Assembly (NCBI RefSeq): GCF_025567315.1
Contig: NZ_JAOQJE010000004.1
Coordinates: 124,001-188,000, forward strand
Source of the DNA: Agathobaculum ammoniilyticum
GTDB taxonomy: Bacteria > Bacillota > Clostridia > Oscillospirales > Butyricicoccaceae
Direction: 5' to 3'
Length of the DNA: 64,000 nt
The position numbers and the translations under genes are program-made. The notes beneath the pieces are model-generated. The model saw only the letters and a program-made list of their open reading frames with translations, ran no database searches and had not been told where the DNA came from. This document shows positions 6,876 through 15,172 of this stretch, in pieces. Numbering within the stretch: the first letter of the stretch is position 1; every line of letters starts with the position of its first letter.

Positions 6876-8039
6876 ATGATAACAAACGGTTTTACTTACT
6901 TTGCGGTGCTGGCATTTCTGGCTGCAGTGCTGGTGGGTGCGGAAAAGCTGACCAAATGGAAGTTTTTCAAGTTTATCCCGCCGGTCGTGCTGCTGTATTT
7001 GCTGACGATGCTGCTGTGTACCGCAGGGGCGTGGGATATGGAGGCGACCTCGGCGGCATATGGCGCGCTGAAAAATAATATCCTGTACGCCATGCTGGTG
7101 CTGATGCTGCTGCGCTGCGATATCCGCAAGATACTCAAGCTCGGCCCCCGCATGCTGGGCGGCTTTTTCGCGGCGAGTATCTCGATTTCGATCGGCTTTA
7201 TTCTAACCTACGCGATCATGCATGGACAGCTCGGTTCGGAAGCGTGGAAGCCCTTGGGCGCGCTGTGCGGCAGCTGGATGGGCGGATCGGGCAACCTTGT
7301 CGCCGTATCTGAGGCCCTGCATATCGGAGAAGCGGATCTTGCGTATGCACTGGTGATCGACTCGATCGATTATTCCATCTGGGTCATGTTCCTGCTTTGG
7401 GCGATCTCGTTCGCACCGCAGTTCAACAAATGGACCAAAGCCTCCACCGCAACGCTGGACGAGGTTTGCGCCCGCCTGGAAGCGGAAGAAAAAGAGGCGG
7501 ATAAGCATATTACCTTTGCCGGCCTGCTGTTCCTGATCGGCGGCGCGCTGCTGGTTTCCGCAATCGGGCAGAACATTGGCGCAGCAATCAACGGCGTCGC
7601 ACCTTGGCTGGATAAGGCGACCTGGACGGTGCTGGTGGTCACGGTGGTTGCGCTGGTTGCGGCGGTTACACCGATCGGCAAGATCGCGGGTGCGGCCGAG
7701 TTGTCCAATGTACTGCTGTACATGGTCATCGCGCTGCTGGCGTCCCGCGCAAGCCTGCTGGAGCTGACGGAAGCACCGGTATGGATCATTTCCGGCTTTA
7801 TGATTCTCGGAATACATGGGATTATTCTGGTTGCCTTGGCAAAAATCTTCAAGCTGGATATGTTCACCTGCGGCGTTGCTTCGCTGGCCAATATCGGCGG
7901 CACGGCCTCCGCGCCCATCCTGGCCGGCTCGTATTCCGGCGCGCTGGTGCCGGTCGGCGTTCTGATGGCGCTGATGGGCTATGTCATCGGAACGGGCGGC
8001 GGTATTCTGACCGCGAATATCATGAAATTTTTTGCATAA
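6876..8039 (+). CDS. DUF819 family membrane protein (YjcL-like)
   Basis: A 387-aa polytopic inner-membrane protein with about eleven hydrophobic segments and a charged cytoplasmic loop at about 185-210. Motifs seen in the family are GSWMGGSGNLVAVSEAL and ANIGGTASAPILAGSY, which resemble substrate-lining glycine-rich repeats of transporters. The function of DUF819 is not established. Divergence from a dipeptidase/epimerase pair suggests, weakly, a role in peptide or amino acid movement. ATG 6876 follows GGGAGGAAACCT, and a strong terminator follows the gene. Confidence 0.82.
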   Translation: MITNGFTYFAVLAFLAAVLVGAEKLTKWKFFKFIPPVVLLYLLTMLLCTAGAWDMEATSAAYGALKNNILYAMLVLMLLRCDIRKILKLGPRMLGGFFAASISISIGFILTYAIMHGQLGSEAWKPLGALCGSWMGGSGNLVAVSEALHIGEADLAYALVIDSIDYSIWVMFLLWAISFAPQFNKWTKASTATLDEVCARLEAEEKEADKHITFAGLLFLIGGALLVSAIGQNIGAAINGVAPWLDKATWTVLVVTVVALVAAVTPIGKIAGAAELSNVLLYMVIALLASRASLLELTEAPVWIISGFMILGIHGIILVALAKIFKLDMFTCGVASLANIGGTASAPILAGSYSGALVPVGVLMALMGYVIGTGGGILTANIMKFFA

Positions 8040-8058
8040 CGATCTCTTTTCCAAATGG

Positions 8059-8093
8059 AAAGCGGCTGTCCGAACCGGACAGCCGCTTTTTAT
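8059..8093 (+). terminator. terminator after the DUF819 gene
   Basis: AAAGCGGCTGTCCG pairs with CGGACAGCCGCTTT across a 3-nt loop, then TTTAT. It overlaps the end of the convergent Crp-type gene. Confidence 0.9.
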
Positions 8094-8777
8094 TTTCGGT
8101 GTAGGACAAAATGGTTTTTACGGAAGGAGAGCAGCCCGTCCCGCTGCATTTTGCTCAGCTCGTTCGACAGGGCGCTGCGGTCCGCGCCGAGATAATCGGC
8201 AAGCTGCTGGCGGTCGAACGGGATATCGAACGTATCGCAGCCGTTCTGCACGGCCTGCGCGGACAGATAGGACAACAGCCTGCCGCGCAGGGATTTCGGC
8301 GTTGTGTGGAAGATTTTGNNNNNNNNNNNNNNNNNNNNNNNNNNNNNNNNNNNNNNNNNNNNNNNNNNNNNNNNNNNNNNNNNNNNNNNNNNNNNNNNNN
8401 NNNNNNNNNNNNNNNNNNNNNNNNNNNNNNNNNNNNNNNNNNNNNNNNNNNNNNNNNNNNNNNNNNNNNNNNNNNNNNNNNNNNNNNNNNNNNNNNNNNN
8501 NNNNNNNNNNNNNNNNNNNNNNNNNNNNNNNNNNNNNNNNNNNNNNNNNNNNNNNNNNNNNNNNNNNNNNNNNNNNNNNNNNNNNNNNNNNNNNNNNNNN
8601 NNNNNNNNNNNNNNNNNNNNNNNNNNNGAGCGCGTGGGCCGTATCCCCGACCCGATAGACCGGATGACCTTTTTCGTAGGAGCGGCGGTAGCTGTGCAGC
8701 TGTTCCAGCAGCGGCGGAAGCTTTGCTTCCGGCAGACCCTGGAACAGGCGGCAGTGCATTAATACGGATGCTTCCAT
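8090..8777 (-). CDS. Crp/Fnr-family transcriptional regulator, interrupted by an assembly gap
   Basis: The N-terminal 50 codons (from ATG 8777: MEASVLMHCRLFQGLPEAKL) look like the start of a cyclic-nucleotide-binding-like domain. The C-terminal part holds the HTH of clostridial Crp-type regulators (FDRQQLADYLGADRSALSNEL). Total span would be about 229 codons, normal for the family. The middle is 309 Ns, and the two known parts are out of frame by one base, so the gap length is an estimate rather than evidence of a frameshift. It is divergent from an Fe-S protein gene, which it probably controls. Confidence 0.78.
8319..8627. other. run of 309 N, assembly gap
   Basis: All bases are undetermined. 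The gap lies within the Crp/Fnr-type regulator and hides roughly 103 codons of its sensor domain. Confidence 0.99.
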
Positions 8778-8791
8778 ATTTCCTCCTGTTT

Positions 8792-8807
8792 TGTTGTTAC
8801 AACAACA
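8792..8807. promoter_or_regulatory. palindrome, candidate Crp/Fnr-type operator
   Basis: TGTTGTT-AC-AACAACA has perfect 7-bp arms. It lies 15 bp upstream of the Crp-type regulator start and 99 bp upstream of the divergent Fe-S protein gene. Autoregulation or control of the divergent gene is inferred. Confidence 0.5.
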
Positions 8808-8905
8808 TACGGTGTGCTACCAGTATAGTAAGATAGGAGCATAAAGTCAAGTATGCGCCGGTTTGTCCGGACGCGGAACAGGTTACCTATCAGGAGGAAA
8901 CGGAT

Positions 8906-9613
8906 ATGATACGGAAAATTATTGAAATCAATGAAAAAAAGTGTAACGGCTGCGGCTTGTGCGCCAATGCCTGCCACGAGGGGGCGATCGGCATGGTAAA
9001 CGGAAAGGCGAAGCTGCTGCGGGACGATTATTGCGACGGCTTGGGCAACTGCCTACCAGTCTGTCCGACAGGAGCGATCACATTTGTCGAGCGAGAGGCC
9101 GCTGCCTATGACGAAGCGGCGGTGCAGGAGAACCTGCGCGCGAAAGCTGAGGCGCAACAGCCGCTTGCCTGCGGCTGCCCGGGCAGCCATGCGCGCGCAA
9201 TCGACCGTCTCGCCGCACCGCAGGCAGACGGCGCGGTTCCGAAGGTTTCCCAGCTCCGCCAGTGGCCGGTGCAGATCAAGCTGGCGCCCGTCAACGCGCC
9301 GTATTTCCAGGATGCGCACCTACTGGTAGCGGCGGACTGCACCGCCTACGCATATGCAAATTTCCATCAGGACTTTATCCGGAACAAAATCACGCTGATT
9401 GGCTGCCCCAAACTGGACGAGGGCGATTACAGTGAAAAGCTGACCGAGATCATCCGGCAGAACGATATCAAAAGTGTTACGGTGGTGCGCATGGAGGTGC
9501 CGTGCTGTGGCGGTATCGAGCATGCGGTGCGCACAGCCCTGCAAAACAGCGGCAAGTTTATGCCGTGGCAGGTGGTCGTGGTATCGACCACGGGCGAGAT
9601 ACTGGACCGGTAA
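8906..9613 (+). CDS. 4Fe-4S binding protein
   Basis: A 235-aa cytoplasmic iron-sulfur protein. Two 4Fe-4S motifs are at residues 13-27 (CNGCGLCANACHEGA) and about 43-57 (CDGLGNCLPVCPTGA; the first spacing is CxxxxC rather than CxxC). The C-terminal part has more conserved cysteines (CGCPGS, GCPKLDEGDY, VPCCGGIEHA) that could hold another cluster. From memory, genes of this type often accompany Crp-type regulators and hybrid-cluster proteins in Clostridia. The partner and reaction are unknown; electron transfer is likely. ATG 8906 follows CAGGAGGAAACGGAT. Confidence 0.8.
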   Translation: MIRKIIEINEKKCNGCGLCANACHEGAIGMVNGKAKLLRDDYCDGLGNCLPVCPTGAITFVEREAAAYDEAAVQENLRAKAEAQQPLACGCPGSHARAIDRLAAPQADGAVPKVSQLRQWPVQIKLAPVNAPYFQDAHLLVAADCTAYAYANFHQDFIRNKITLIGCPKLDEGDYSEKLTEIIRQNDIKSVTVVRMEVPCCGGIEHAVRTALQNSGKFMPWQVVVVSTTGEILDR

Positions 9614-9618
9614 GGCGT

Positions 9619-9646
9619 TTGCAAATTCACTCCGCTGTGGTACAAT
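9619..9646 (+). promoter_or_regulatory. promoter of mnmM
   Basis: TTGCAA (9619-9624) and TACAAT (9641-9646) with 16-bp spacing and an extended -10 TGG. The next gene starts at 9689. Confidence 0.6.
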
Positions 9647-9688
9647 AGCTCATGAGAACGGGGCGTTGGATCGCGGAGGGATAAGAGT

Positions 9689-10237
9689 ATGAATACATTG
9701 GACGTGGTGCATGATTTTCTGCGGCGGCAGGTGAAGCCGGGCGCGGTCTGTATCGATGCCACGGCGGGCAAGGGGCGCGACACCGCGCTCCTTTGCCGTC
9801 TTGCGGGAAAAAACGGGCGGGTGATCGCGTTTGATATCCAGGAGGCTGCGGTCGAGCAGACGCGCGCGCTGCTGGCGGAGCAAGGCTTGACCGCTGAGGT
9901 CGTGCAGGACAGTCACGCGCATATGGCGCGCTATGCGGCGCCGGGGACGGTGGACTGCATTGTGTTTAACTTTGGCCGGCTGCCGGGCGGAGATGCAAAA
10001 ATATTCACCACAGCCGCTTCCTCGCTTCCGGCGATCGACGCGGGGCTGACGCTGCTGCGGCAGGGCGGCGTGATGGCGCTTGCGCTGTATTATGGGAAAG
10101 AAAACGGATATGAGGAGAAAAATGCGATTTTATCGCACTTAAAGTCGATAAATGACCGATTGTTCACTGTTCTGGCATGCGATTGGCTCAACCGACGGAA
10201 CGACCCGCCGCTGCCGATTTTCATATGGAAAGAGTGA
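9689..10237 (+). CDS. mnmM: class I SAM methyltransferase, MnmM/YtqB-like
   Basis: A 182-aa Rossmann-fold methyltransferase of the family once called rRNA_methylase and shown for Bacillus YtqB to complete the mnm5(s2)U34 modification of tRNA. CIDATAGKGRDTALL (about 23-37) is the SAM-binding motif I, FDIQ is the acidic motif II, and FNFGRLPGGD is the family signature. Length is normal. ATG 9689 follows CGGAGGGATAAGAGT. Two small zinc-ribbon membrane protein genes follow closely; a functional link is not apparent. Confidence 0.85.
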   Translation: MNTLDVVHDFLRRQVKPGAVCIDATAGKGRDTALLCRLAGKNGRVIAFDIQEAAVEQTRALLAEQGLTAEVVQDSHAHMARYAAPGTVDCIVFNFGRLPGGDAKIFTTAASSLPAIDAGLTLLRQGGVMALALYYGKENGYEEKNAILSHLKSINDRLFTVLACDWLNRRNDPPLPIFIWKE

Positions 10238-10276
10238 GCGGTCTGTGTTACAATAAAGGAAAAGGAGGGATATGAT

Positions 10277-10813
10277 ATGCCTTGGTGTCCCAAATGTAAA
10301 GCGGAATACAGAGAGGGGTTTACGGAGTGCAGTACCTGCCGGGTGCCGCTGGTGGATACGCTGCCCGAGGAAAATGAGGAAAATAAGAAGCCGGAGGAAT
10401 TCGTCCTGCCGGATGGCATGGAGAAACCAATCGCGGTTTACACCGCCAAAAACCGGTTGGAAGCGGAAATGGTCTGCGACATGCTGCGCGAAAATGATAT
10501 TGTTGTACTCCACCGGCCGGCGGCGTTCCGTCAGATACAGGCTTACAGCGGCGCGGACGCGCGCTTCGGGGTAGAGATTGTAGTCGATGCGAGCCAGACC
10601 GCCCGCGCGCGTGCGTTGATCGACGAAATGAACCACAGCTTTGCGGAGGCGCCGGTTGATGAGGAAGAGCTGGCCCGTCTGGCCGAGGAGCAGGCGATGC
10701 AGGTGCCGGAGCAGCCTATGGAGGATAACGCTTCGTTCAAGCTGCTGCCCGTGGTGGCAGGCGTGATCGCGGTGGCGCTGCTGCTGCTGTATTTGGTTTC
10801 CAACCGTATGTAA
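10277..10813 (+). CDS. zinc-ribbon/DUF2007-like protein with a C-terminal membrane anchor
   Basis: A 178-aa protein. The N-terminus has CPKC...CSTC (C4, C7, C18, C21), a zinc ribbon. Residues about 50-112 (KPIAVYTAKNRLEAEMVCDML onwards) resemble the DUF2007 putative signal-transducing fold. Residues 157-175 form one transmembrane helix, so the domains would face the cytoplasm from a C-terminal anchor. The next gene is a shortened paralogue with the same zinc ribbon and anchor but no DUF2007 part. Function unknown. ATG 10277 follows AAAGGAGGGATATGAT. Confidence 0.72.
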   Translation: MPWCPKCKAEYREGFTECSTCRVPLVDTLPEENEENKKPEEFVLPDGMEKPIAVYTAKNRLEAEMVCDMLRENDIVVLHRPAAFRQIQAYSGADARFGVEIVVDASQTARARALIDEMNHSFAEAPVDEEELARLAEEQAMQVPEQPMEDNASFKLLPVVAGVIAVALLLLYLVSNRM

Positions 10814-10827
10814 AGGGGAGAGTGCCT

Positions 10828-11073
10828 ATGCCGTGGTGTCCGAAGTGTAAAGCGGAGTTCCGCGAGGGCTTCAGCGTGTGCAATACCTGTCATGTGCCGC
10901 TGATCGACCATATACCGGATGGGACGGAAACGATCGCGGAGCCTGCTCAGCCCGACGAGGCCTGGTTGCGCGAGGATGGGAAACGGACAAAGCTGCTTCG
11001 GCTGCTGCGGACGCTGATTATCCTGTTTCTGGCGCTGGCGGTCGTACTGCTGCTCGCGGATAAGGGGATATAA
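10828..11073 (+). CDS. small zinc-ribbon membrane protein, paralogue of the preceding gene
   Basis: An 81-aa protein beginning MPWCPKCKAEFREGF, nearly identical over its first 25 residues to the upstream gene, with CPKC and CNTC zinc pairs and one C-terminal transmembrane helix (about 60-78). The central DUF2007-like domain of the paralogue is missing. ATG 10828 has GGGGAG upstream; an in-frame GTG lies at 10822. It is 14 bp from the preceding gene and followed by a terminator, so the two make one transcript. Probably a duplication followed by loss of the middle domain. Confidence 0.7.
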   Translation: MPWCPKCKAEFREGFSVCNTCHVPLIDHIPDGTETIAEPAQPDEAWLREDGKRTKLLRLLRTLIILFLALAVVLLLADKGI

Positions 11074-11106
11074 AAAGGGAGTGCGTATCACGCACTCCCT
11101 TTTTAT
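11072..11106. terminator. bidirectional terminator
   Basis: AAAAAGGGAGTGCG pairs with CGCACTCCCTTTTT across five bases. It separates the zinc-ribbon pair from the convergent lysA. Confidence 0.9.
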
Positions 11107-11115
11107 ATGCTGTTG

Positions 11116-12381
11116 TTACCGAATATCGTCGAACAGGCCGGTGAAGTCCAGTGTTGCGAAATAATCCCTTGGCGTTTCCGCACGGCGGATCAGCTCAACC
11201 GAGCCATCCTCGCGCAACAGCAGCTCGGCGGAGCGCAGCTTGCCGTTGTAGTTATAGCCCATCGAGAAGCCGTGGGCGCCCGTATCGTGGATATACACAT
11301 AATCGCCGATATCGATACGGGGCAGGTTGCGGTCGATGGCGAACTTGTCATTGTTCTCGCACAGGCCGCCGGTCACATCATAGGTGCGGTCGTGCAGCGC
11401 GTCCTCCTTGCCAAGGATGGTGATGTGATGGTAGGCGCCGTACATCGCCGGACGCATCAGATTGGCCGCGCAGGCGTCAAGACCGGCATATTCCTTGTAG
11501 GTGTGCTTGTGGTGGATGCAGCGGGCGACCAGCGCGCCGTAAGGTCCGAGAATAAAGCGGCCCATCTCGGTATAGATCGCGATGTCGTCCATACCCGCCG
11601 GTGCGAGCACCTCTTCATAAGCGCGGCGCACGCCCTCGCCGATGGCCATGATATCGTTCGGCTCCTGCCACGGCTTGTAGGGGATACCCACGCCGCCGGA
11701 CAGGTTGATGAACGCGATATGCACGCCGGTTTCCTTGCGGACCTCGACCGCCAGCTTGAACAGGATGCGGGCCAGCGCGGGATAGTATTCGTTTGCCACC
11801 GTGTTGGAGGCCAGGAACGCATGGATGCCGAAATGCTTGACGCCCTTGGCCTTCATATACTTGAACGCCTCGATCAGCTGTTCGCGGGTCATTCCGTACT
11901 TGGCCTCCTGCGGCGTATCCATGATCTCGTTTTCAAGTACAAAATCGCCGCCCGGATTGAAGCGGCAGGACATGGTTTCCTTCCACTGGCCGACCTTATC
12001 GTAATAGTCCAAGTGGGTGATATCGTCAAAGTTGATGATCGCGTCCAAGTCGCTGGCGAGCTTGAAATCCTCGTCCGGCGTCACATTGGAGGAAAACATG
12101 ATATCGTGGCCGGTGATGCCGCAGGCGCGGCTCAGCTGCAGCTCGGTATAGCTGGAGCAGTCGCAGCCGAAGCCTTCTTCATGAAGGAGCTGGACCAGAC
12201 GGGGGTTCGGGGTCGCCTTAACGGCAAAATATTCCTTGAAGCTAGGGTTCCATGCGAACGCGGCCTTGACCTTGCGGGCATTCTCGCGGATGGCCTTTTC
12301 ATCGTAGATGTGGAACGGGGTGGGATGGGTCTTTACGATCTCCTGCACCTGCTCAAGGGTCAAAAAGGGTTTCTTTTCCAT
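11116..12381 (-). CDS. lysA: diaminopimelate decarboxylase
   Basis: A 421-aa fold-type III PLP enzyme converting meso-diaminopimelate to L-lysine. EYFAVKATPNP carries the PLP lysine (about residue 54), SGGVGIPYKP is the phosphate-binding glycine loop, and YTEMGRFILGPYG and GGLCENNDKFA supply active-site residues. The last is the Cys-Glu motif contributed across the dimer. It belongs to the branch of the family with DACAANLMRPAMYGAYHH. It is the last gene of a minus-strand run putP, ComEC-like hydrolase, DUF3006, lysA, 29 bp after DUF3006. Related decarboxylases for other substrates are a minor alternative. Confidence 0.88.
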   Translation of the reverse strand: MEKKPFLTLEQVQEIVKTHPTPFHIYDEKAIRENARKVKAAFAWNPSFKEYFAVKATPNPRLVQLLHEEGFGCDCSSYTELQLSRACGITGHDIMFSSNVTPDEDFKLASDLDAIINFDDITHLDYYDKVGQWKETMSCRFNPGGDFVLENEIMDTPQEAKYGMTREQLIEAFKYMKAKGVKHFGIHAFLASNTVANEYYPALARILFKLAVEVRKETGVHIAFINLSGGVGIPYKPWQEPNDIMAIGEGVRRAYEEVLAPAGMDDIAIYTEMGRFILGPYGALVARCIHHKHTYKEYAGLDACAANLMRPAMYGAYHHITILGKEDALHDRTYDVTGGLCENNDKFAIDRNLPRIDIGDYVYIHDTGAHGFSMGYNYNGKLRSAELLLREDGSVELIRRAETPRDYFATLDFTGLFDDIR

Positions 12382-12410
12382 TGGTTTTCGCCTTTCCTTT
12401 GTTTCTGGGG

Positions 12411-12644
12411 TTATTCGTCGGTCTGTTTGCCGAGGATGCGCTCGAAGCGGCGGCGCATATCGTCCTCGATGCGCTGGGTTTCGATCTGGTCGACGCCGAT
12501 GATGCGGCCGTCCTGCACGATAACGACCATGCCTTCTGCGAGCATGGCAGGCGTTTCTGCGCGGGGGAAATTGACCATTTTGTCGTTGATTTCCACGACA
12601 ACGAAATCGCCTTCAAAGCGGTCGACGATACCGGTCTGTTTCAT
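12411..12644 (-). CDS. DUF3006 domain protein
   Basis: A 77-aa protein (MKQTGIVDRFEGDFVVVEIN...) of the DUF3006 type, predicted as a small beta-barrel. ATG 12644 is chosen because AAGGAGA precedes it and it overlaps the stop of the upstream metallo-hydrolase gene as ATGA, which implies translational coupling. The open frame reaches further upstream but within the other gene. DUF3006 genes commonly follow ComEC-like hydrolases in Firmicutes. The molecular role is unknown. Confidence 0.82.
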   Translation of the reverse strand: MKQTGIVDRFEGDFVVVEINDKMVNFPRAETPAMLAEGMVVIVQDGRIIGVDQIETQRIEDDMRRRFERILGKQTDE

Positions 12645-13513
12645 GCAGCATTCTCCTTGCTTGATGGTAGTGGGTCGAGCGGGAGGACGACCGTGCCGCT
12701 TTCCGCTGTGATGCGGACGTCGCCAACACCCGCGAGGGACAGGTTTTCCAGCGTTTGCGGGCTGGGATGGCCGTAATCGTTGTTCACGCCGCACGAAATC
12801 ACCGCGGTCGAGGGCCGCACCGCGCACAGGAATTCCTCGGAGGAGGAAGTGTTTGCACCGTGATGCCCAACCTTGAGGATCTCGCACGACAAAAGTGGAT
12901 AATGGTTCAACAGGGAGCGTTCCGCCGCGGCCTCGGCGTCTCCCATCAGGAGAACGCTGCGGCCACCCGCCTGGAACAGCGTGACCAGGGAGCGGTTGTT
13001 CAGGTCGCTGTCCGATACATCGTCGTCCGGCCCGAGGAACGTGAGCGACGCACCGGAATCAAACGGCAGGATGTCGCCCCGTTGCGGGACGGTCGGACGG
13101 AGGCCGCGCGCCTCCAGCGCGTCGAGCATGCTGCCGTAGGTGGCGGTGTTGGCAGTCTCCCGTCCCATAAAGAAATGTCCGATTGGGAATGCCTCGATCA
13201 CCCGCGCCATGCCGCCGATATGGTCGGCGTGCGGATGGGTGGCGACCACGGCGTACAGCTCCTGCACGCCAAGCTCCTCTAAATAGCGGACGATGGTATC
13301 GCCGCTTTCCGCTGTGCCAGCGTCCACCAGCACGGCCTGGCCACCCGACAGGAGCAGGATGGAATCTCCCTGGCCAACGTCGATAAAATGGACTTCGGTC
13401 TCGCCGGTGAGTTCCTGCGGACCGGATAAAAAACCGGGCAGGTAAAGCCAGGCGTCAAGCGCCAACACAAGTGCCGCGCCAATAAACAGGATGCGCCGGA
13501 GGATTCGCTTCAT
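12641..13513 (-). CDS. ComEC/Rec2-like metallo-beta-lactamase-fold hydrolase
   Basis: A 290-aa protein with an N-terminal signal anchor (residues 7-27) and an extracytoplasmic MBL domain. VHFIDVGQGDS, VVATHPHADHIGG (HxHxDH metal site), LLMGDAE and EILKVGHHGANTS match the ComEC C-terminal domain, but the channel domain of ComEC is absent, so this is a free-standing member. It probably hydrolyses a phosphoester, possibly nucleic acid, outside the membrane. Start ATG 13513 overlaps the putP stop by one base (TAATG), and its own stop overlaps DUF3006, so the three genes are tightly coupled. Confidence 0.85.
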   Translation of the reverse strand: MKRILRRILFIGAALVLALDAWLYLPGFLSGPQELTGETEVHFIDVGQGDSILLLSGGQAVLVDAGTAESGDTIVRYLEELGVQELYAVVATHPHADHIGGMARVIEAFPIGHFFMGRETANTATYGSMLDALEARGLRPTVPQRGDILPFDSGASLTFLGPDDDVSDSDLNNRSLVTLFQAGGRSVLLMGDAEAAAERSLLNHYPLLSCEILKVGHHGANTSSSEEFLCAVRPSTAVISCGVNNDYGHPSPQTLENLSLAGVGDVRITAESGTVVLPLDPLPSSKENAA

Positions 13514-15009
13514 TATTCTTCACAGGTGCGGTAGGAATCGAATTTGTCCGTGATCTCTTTGGACGGGGCGGGCGTCGCCAGGCTGACGATGATGATGGCG
13601 AGCAGGCCGCAGACAAAGCCGGGTACGATCTCGTACAGTTCGAAAATGCCACCGGACATCTGCGCCCAGAACAGGTCGACCAGGCCGCCGACGATGATAC
13701 CCGCATACGCGCCGTATTTGTTGGCGCGCCGCCAGAACAGGGAGCAGAGCACGAGCGGGCCGAACGCCGAGCCAAAGCCGGCCCACGCGTATTCGACCAG
13801 ACCGAGTACCGTGCTGTTCTGGTTGGTCGCGATCAGCACGGCAATCAATGCGACTACCATAACGCAGCCGCGGGAGACCCACATCAGCTCCTTGGCAGAG
13901 GCGTTGGGGCGTATTTTGTTGTGGTAAAAGTCCTCGGTGATGGCAGACGCGGTAACAAGGAGCTGGCTATCCGCGGTGGACATGATCGCCGCAAGAATGG
14001 CGGACAGGAAGATGCCCGCGATGAACACGGGGAAGATGCGGGTGACCATGTTGATGTAGATGGTCTCCTCATTGCCCGCGGTGACGAGCAGGCCGTCGCC
14101 CAGGAACATGCGGCCGGAAACGCCGATCAGTACGGCGGCGGTCAGCGAGATCAGAACCCAGACGGTCGCGATGCGGCGGGACTTTTTGATCGCTTTCGGG
14201 GACTCGATACCCATGAAGCGGATCAGAATATGCGGCTGGCCGAAGTAGCCCAGCCCCCACGCGATCAACGAAATGATGCCGATGGCCGTGTAAGGCGTAT
14301 TGGTCGCGCCATCCACGAACAGGTTCAGGAAATTCGGGTTAAACGAATCGACCTGCGCAAAAAAGTCGGCCGGCCCGCCCAGCGAGCCGATGGCAATCGA
14401 GGGTACCGCGATGACGCAGAAGAACATCAGCAGGCCTTGGAAAAAGTCGGTCCAGCACACGGCGAAAAAGCCGCCGGCAAAGGTGTACGAAATAACGACG
14501 ACCGCGCCGATCAGCAGTGACACCAGATAGGGCATACCGAATACAGATGAAAAAAGCTTGGCGCAGGAGACAAAGCCTGAAGCGGTATAAAACAGGAAAA
14601 ACACCAGGATGAATATTGCGGCGATCACCGAGATCATGCCGCTTTCATCCTTAAAACGGTTCTTGAAGAACTGCGGCAGCGTGATCGCGTCGTCCGCCAC
14701 CTTGGTGTACTGGCGCAGCGGCTTTGCGACAAGCAGCCAGTTGAGATAGGTGCCGATAGCAAGGCCGATGGCGATCCAGCCGGCCGAAATGCCGGACAGA
14801 TAGGCCGCCCCTGGCAGGCCCATCAGCAGCCAGCCCGACATGTCGGAGGCCTGCGCGCTCATCGAGGTGACCCAGGAGCCAAGCTTTCGGCCACCGAGGA
14901 AATATTCGCTGGTCGTGCGGTTTTTCCCCATAAAGTACATGCCGATGCAGATCATAAAGATCAGATACACGCCAAACGCGACGAGTGTGATGATGCTGTC
15001 AATATTCAT
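13513..15009 (-). CDS. putP: sodium/proline symporter
   Basis: A 498-aa solute:sodium symporter with about 13 transmembrane helices. The N-terminal SEYFLGGRKLGSWVTSMS and SGWLLMGLPGA are the sodium-binding region of PutP, and MSTADSQLLVTASAITEDFY is the conserved helix 8 region with sodium-ligand Ser/Thr. Length equals bacterial PutP. It starts the minus-strand unit ending with lysA. Proline as substrate is supported by overall similarity; the proline biosynthetic genes are in the adjacent, separately promoted cluster. Confidence 0.9.
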   Translation of the reverse strand: MNIDSIITLVAFGVYLIFMICIGMYFMGKNRTTSEYFLGGRKLGSWVTSMSAQASDMSGWLLMGLPGAAYLSGISAGWIAIGLAIGTYLNWLLVAKPLRQYTKVADDAITLPQFFKNRFKDESGMISVIAAIFILVFFLFYTASGFVSCAKLFSSVFGMPYLVSLLIGAVVVISYTFAGGFFAVCWTDFFQGLLMFFCVIAVPSIAIGSLGGPADFFAQVDSFNPNFLNLFVDGATNTPYTAIGIISLIAWGLGYFGQPHILIRFMGIESPKAIKKSRRIATVWVLISLTAAVLIGVSGRMFLGDGLLVTAGNEETIYINMVTRIFPVFIAGIFLSAILAAIMSTADSQLLVTASAITEDFYHNKIRPNASAKELMWVSRGCVMVVALIAVLIATNQNSTVLGLVEYAWAGFGSAFGPLVLCSLFWRRANKYGAYAGIIVGGLVDLFWAQMSGGIFELYEIVPGFVCGLLAIIIVSLATPAPSKEITDKFDSYRTCEE

Positions 15010-15172
15010 GTATAATTACCCTCCCAAAATTCATGTTTTATTATACATGGATTCGCTTTTTTTTGCAAGAATGAGGGTGGGAAATTGCGGTTTTCACAAA
15101 AAATAGACAATATAGATAAAAGTGGACCGCAAAAACAGGGGAAGGATTGTTATGAATGACGGATAGGCCGGT

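Noticed and set aside
11107..12711. Plus-strand frame of about 530 codons opposite lysA
   Set aside because: Antisense of lysA and DUF3006; no motif, no start signal.
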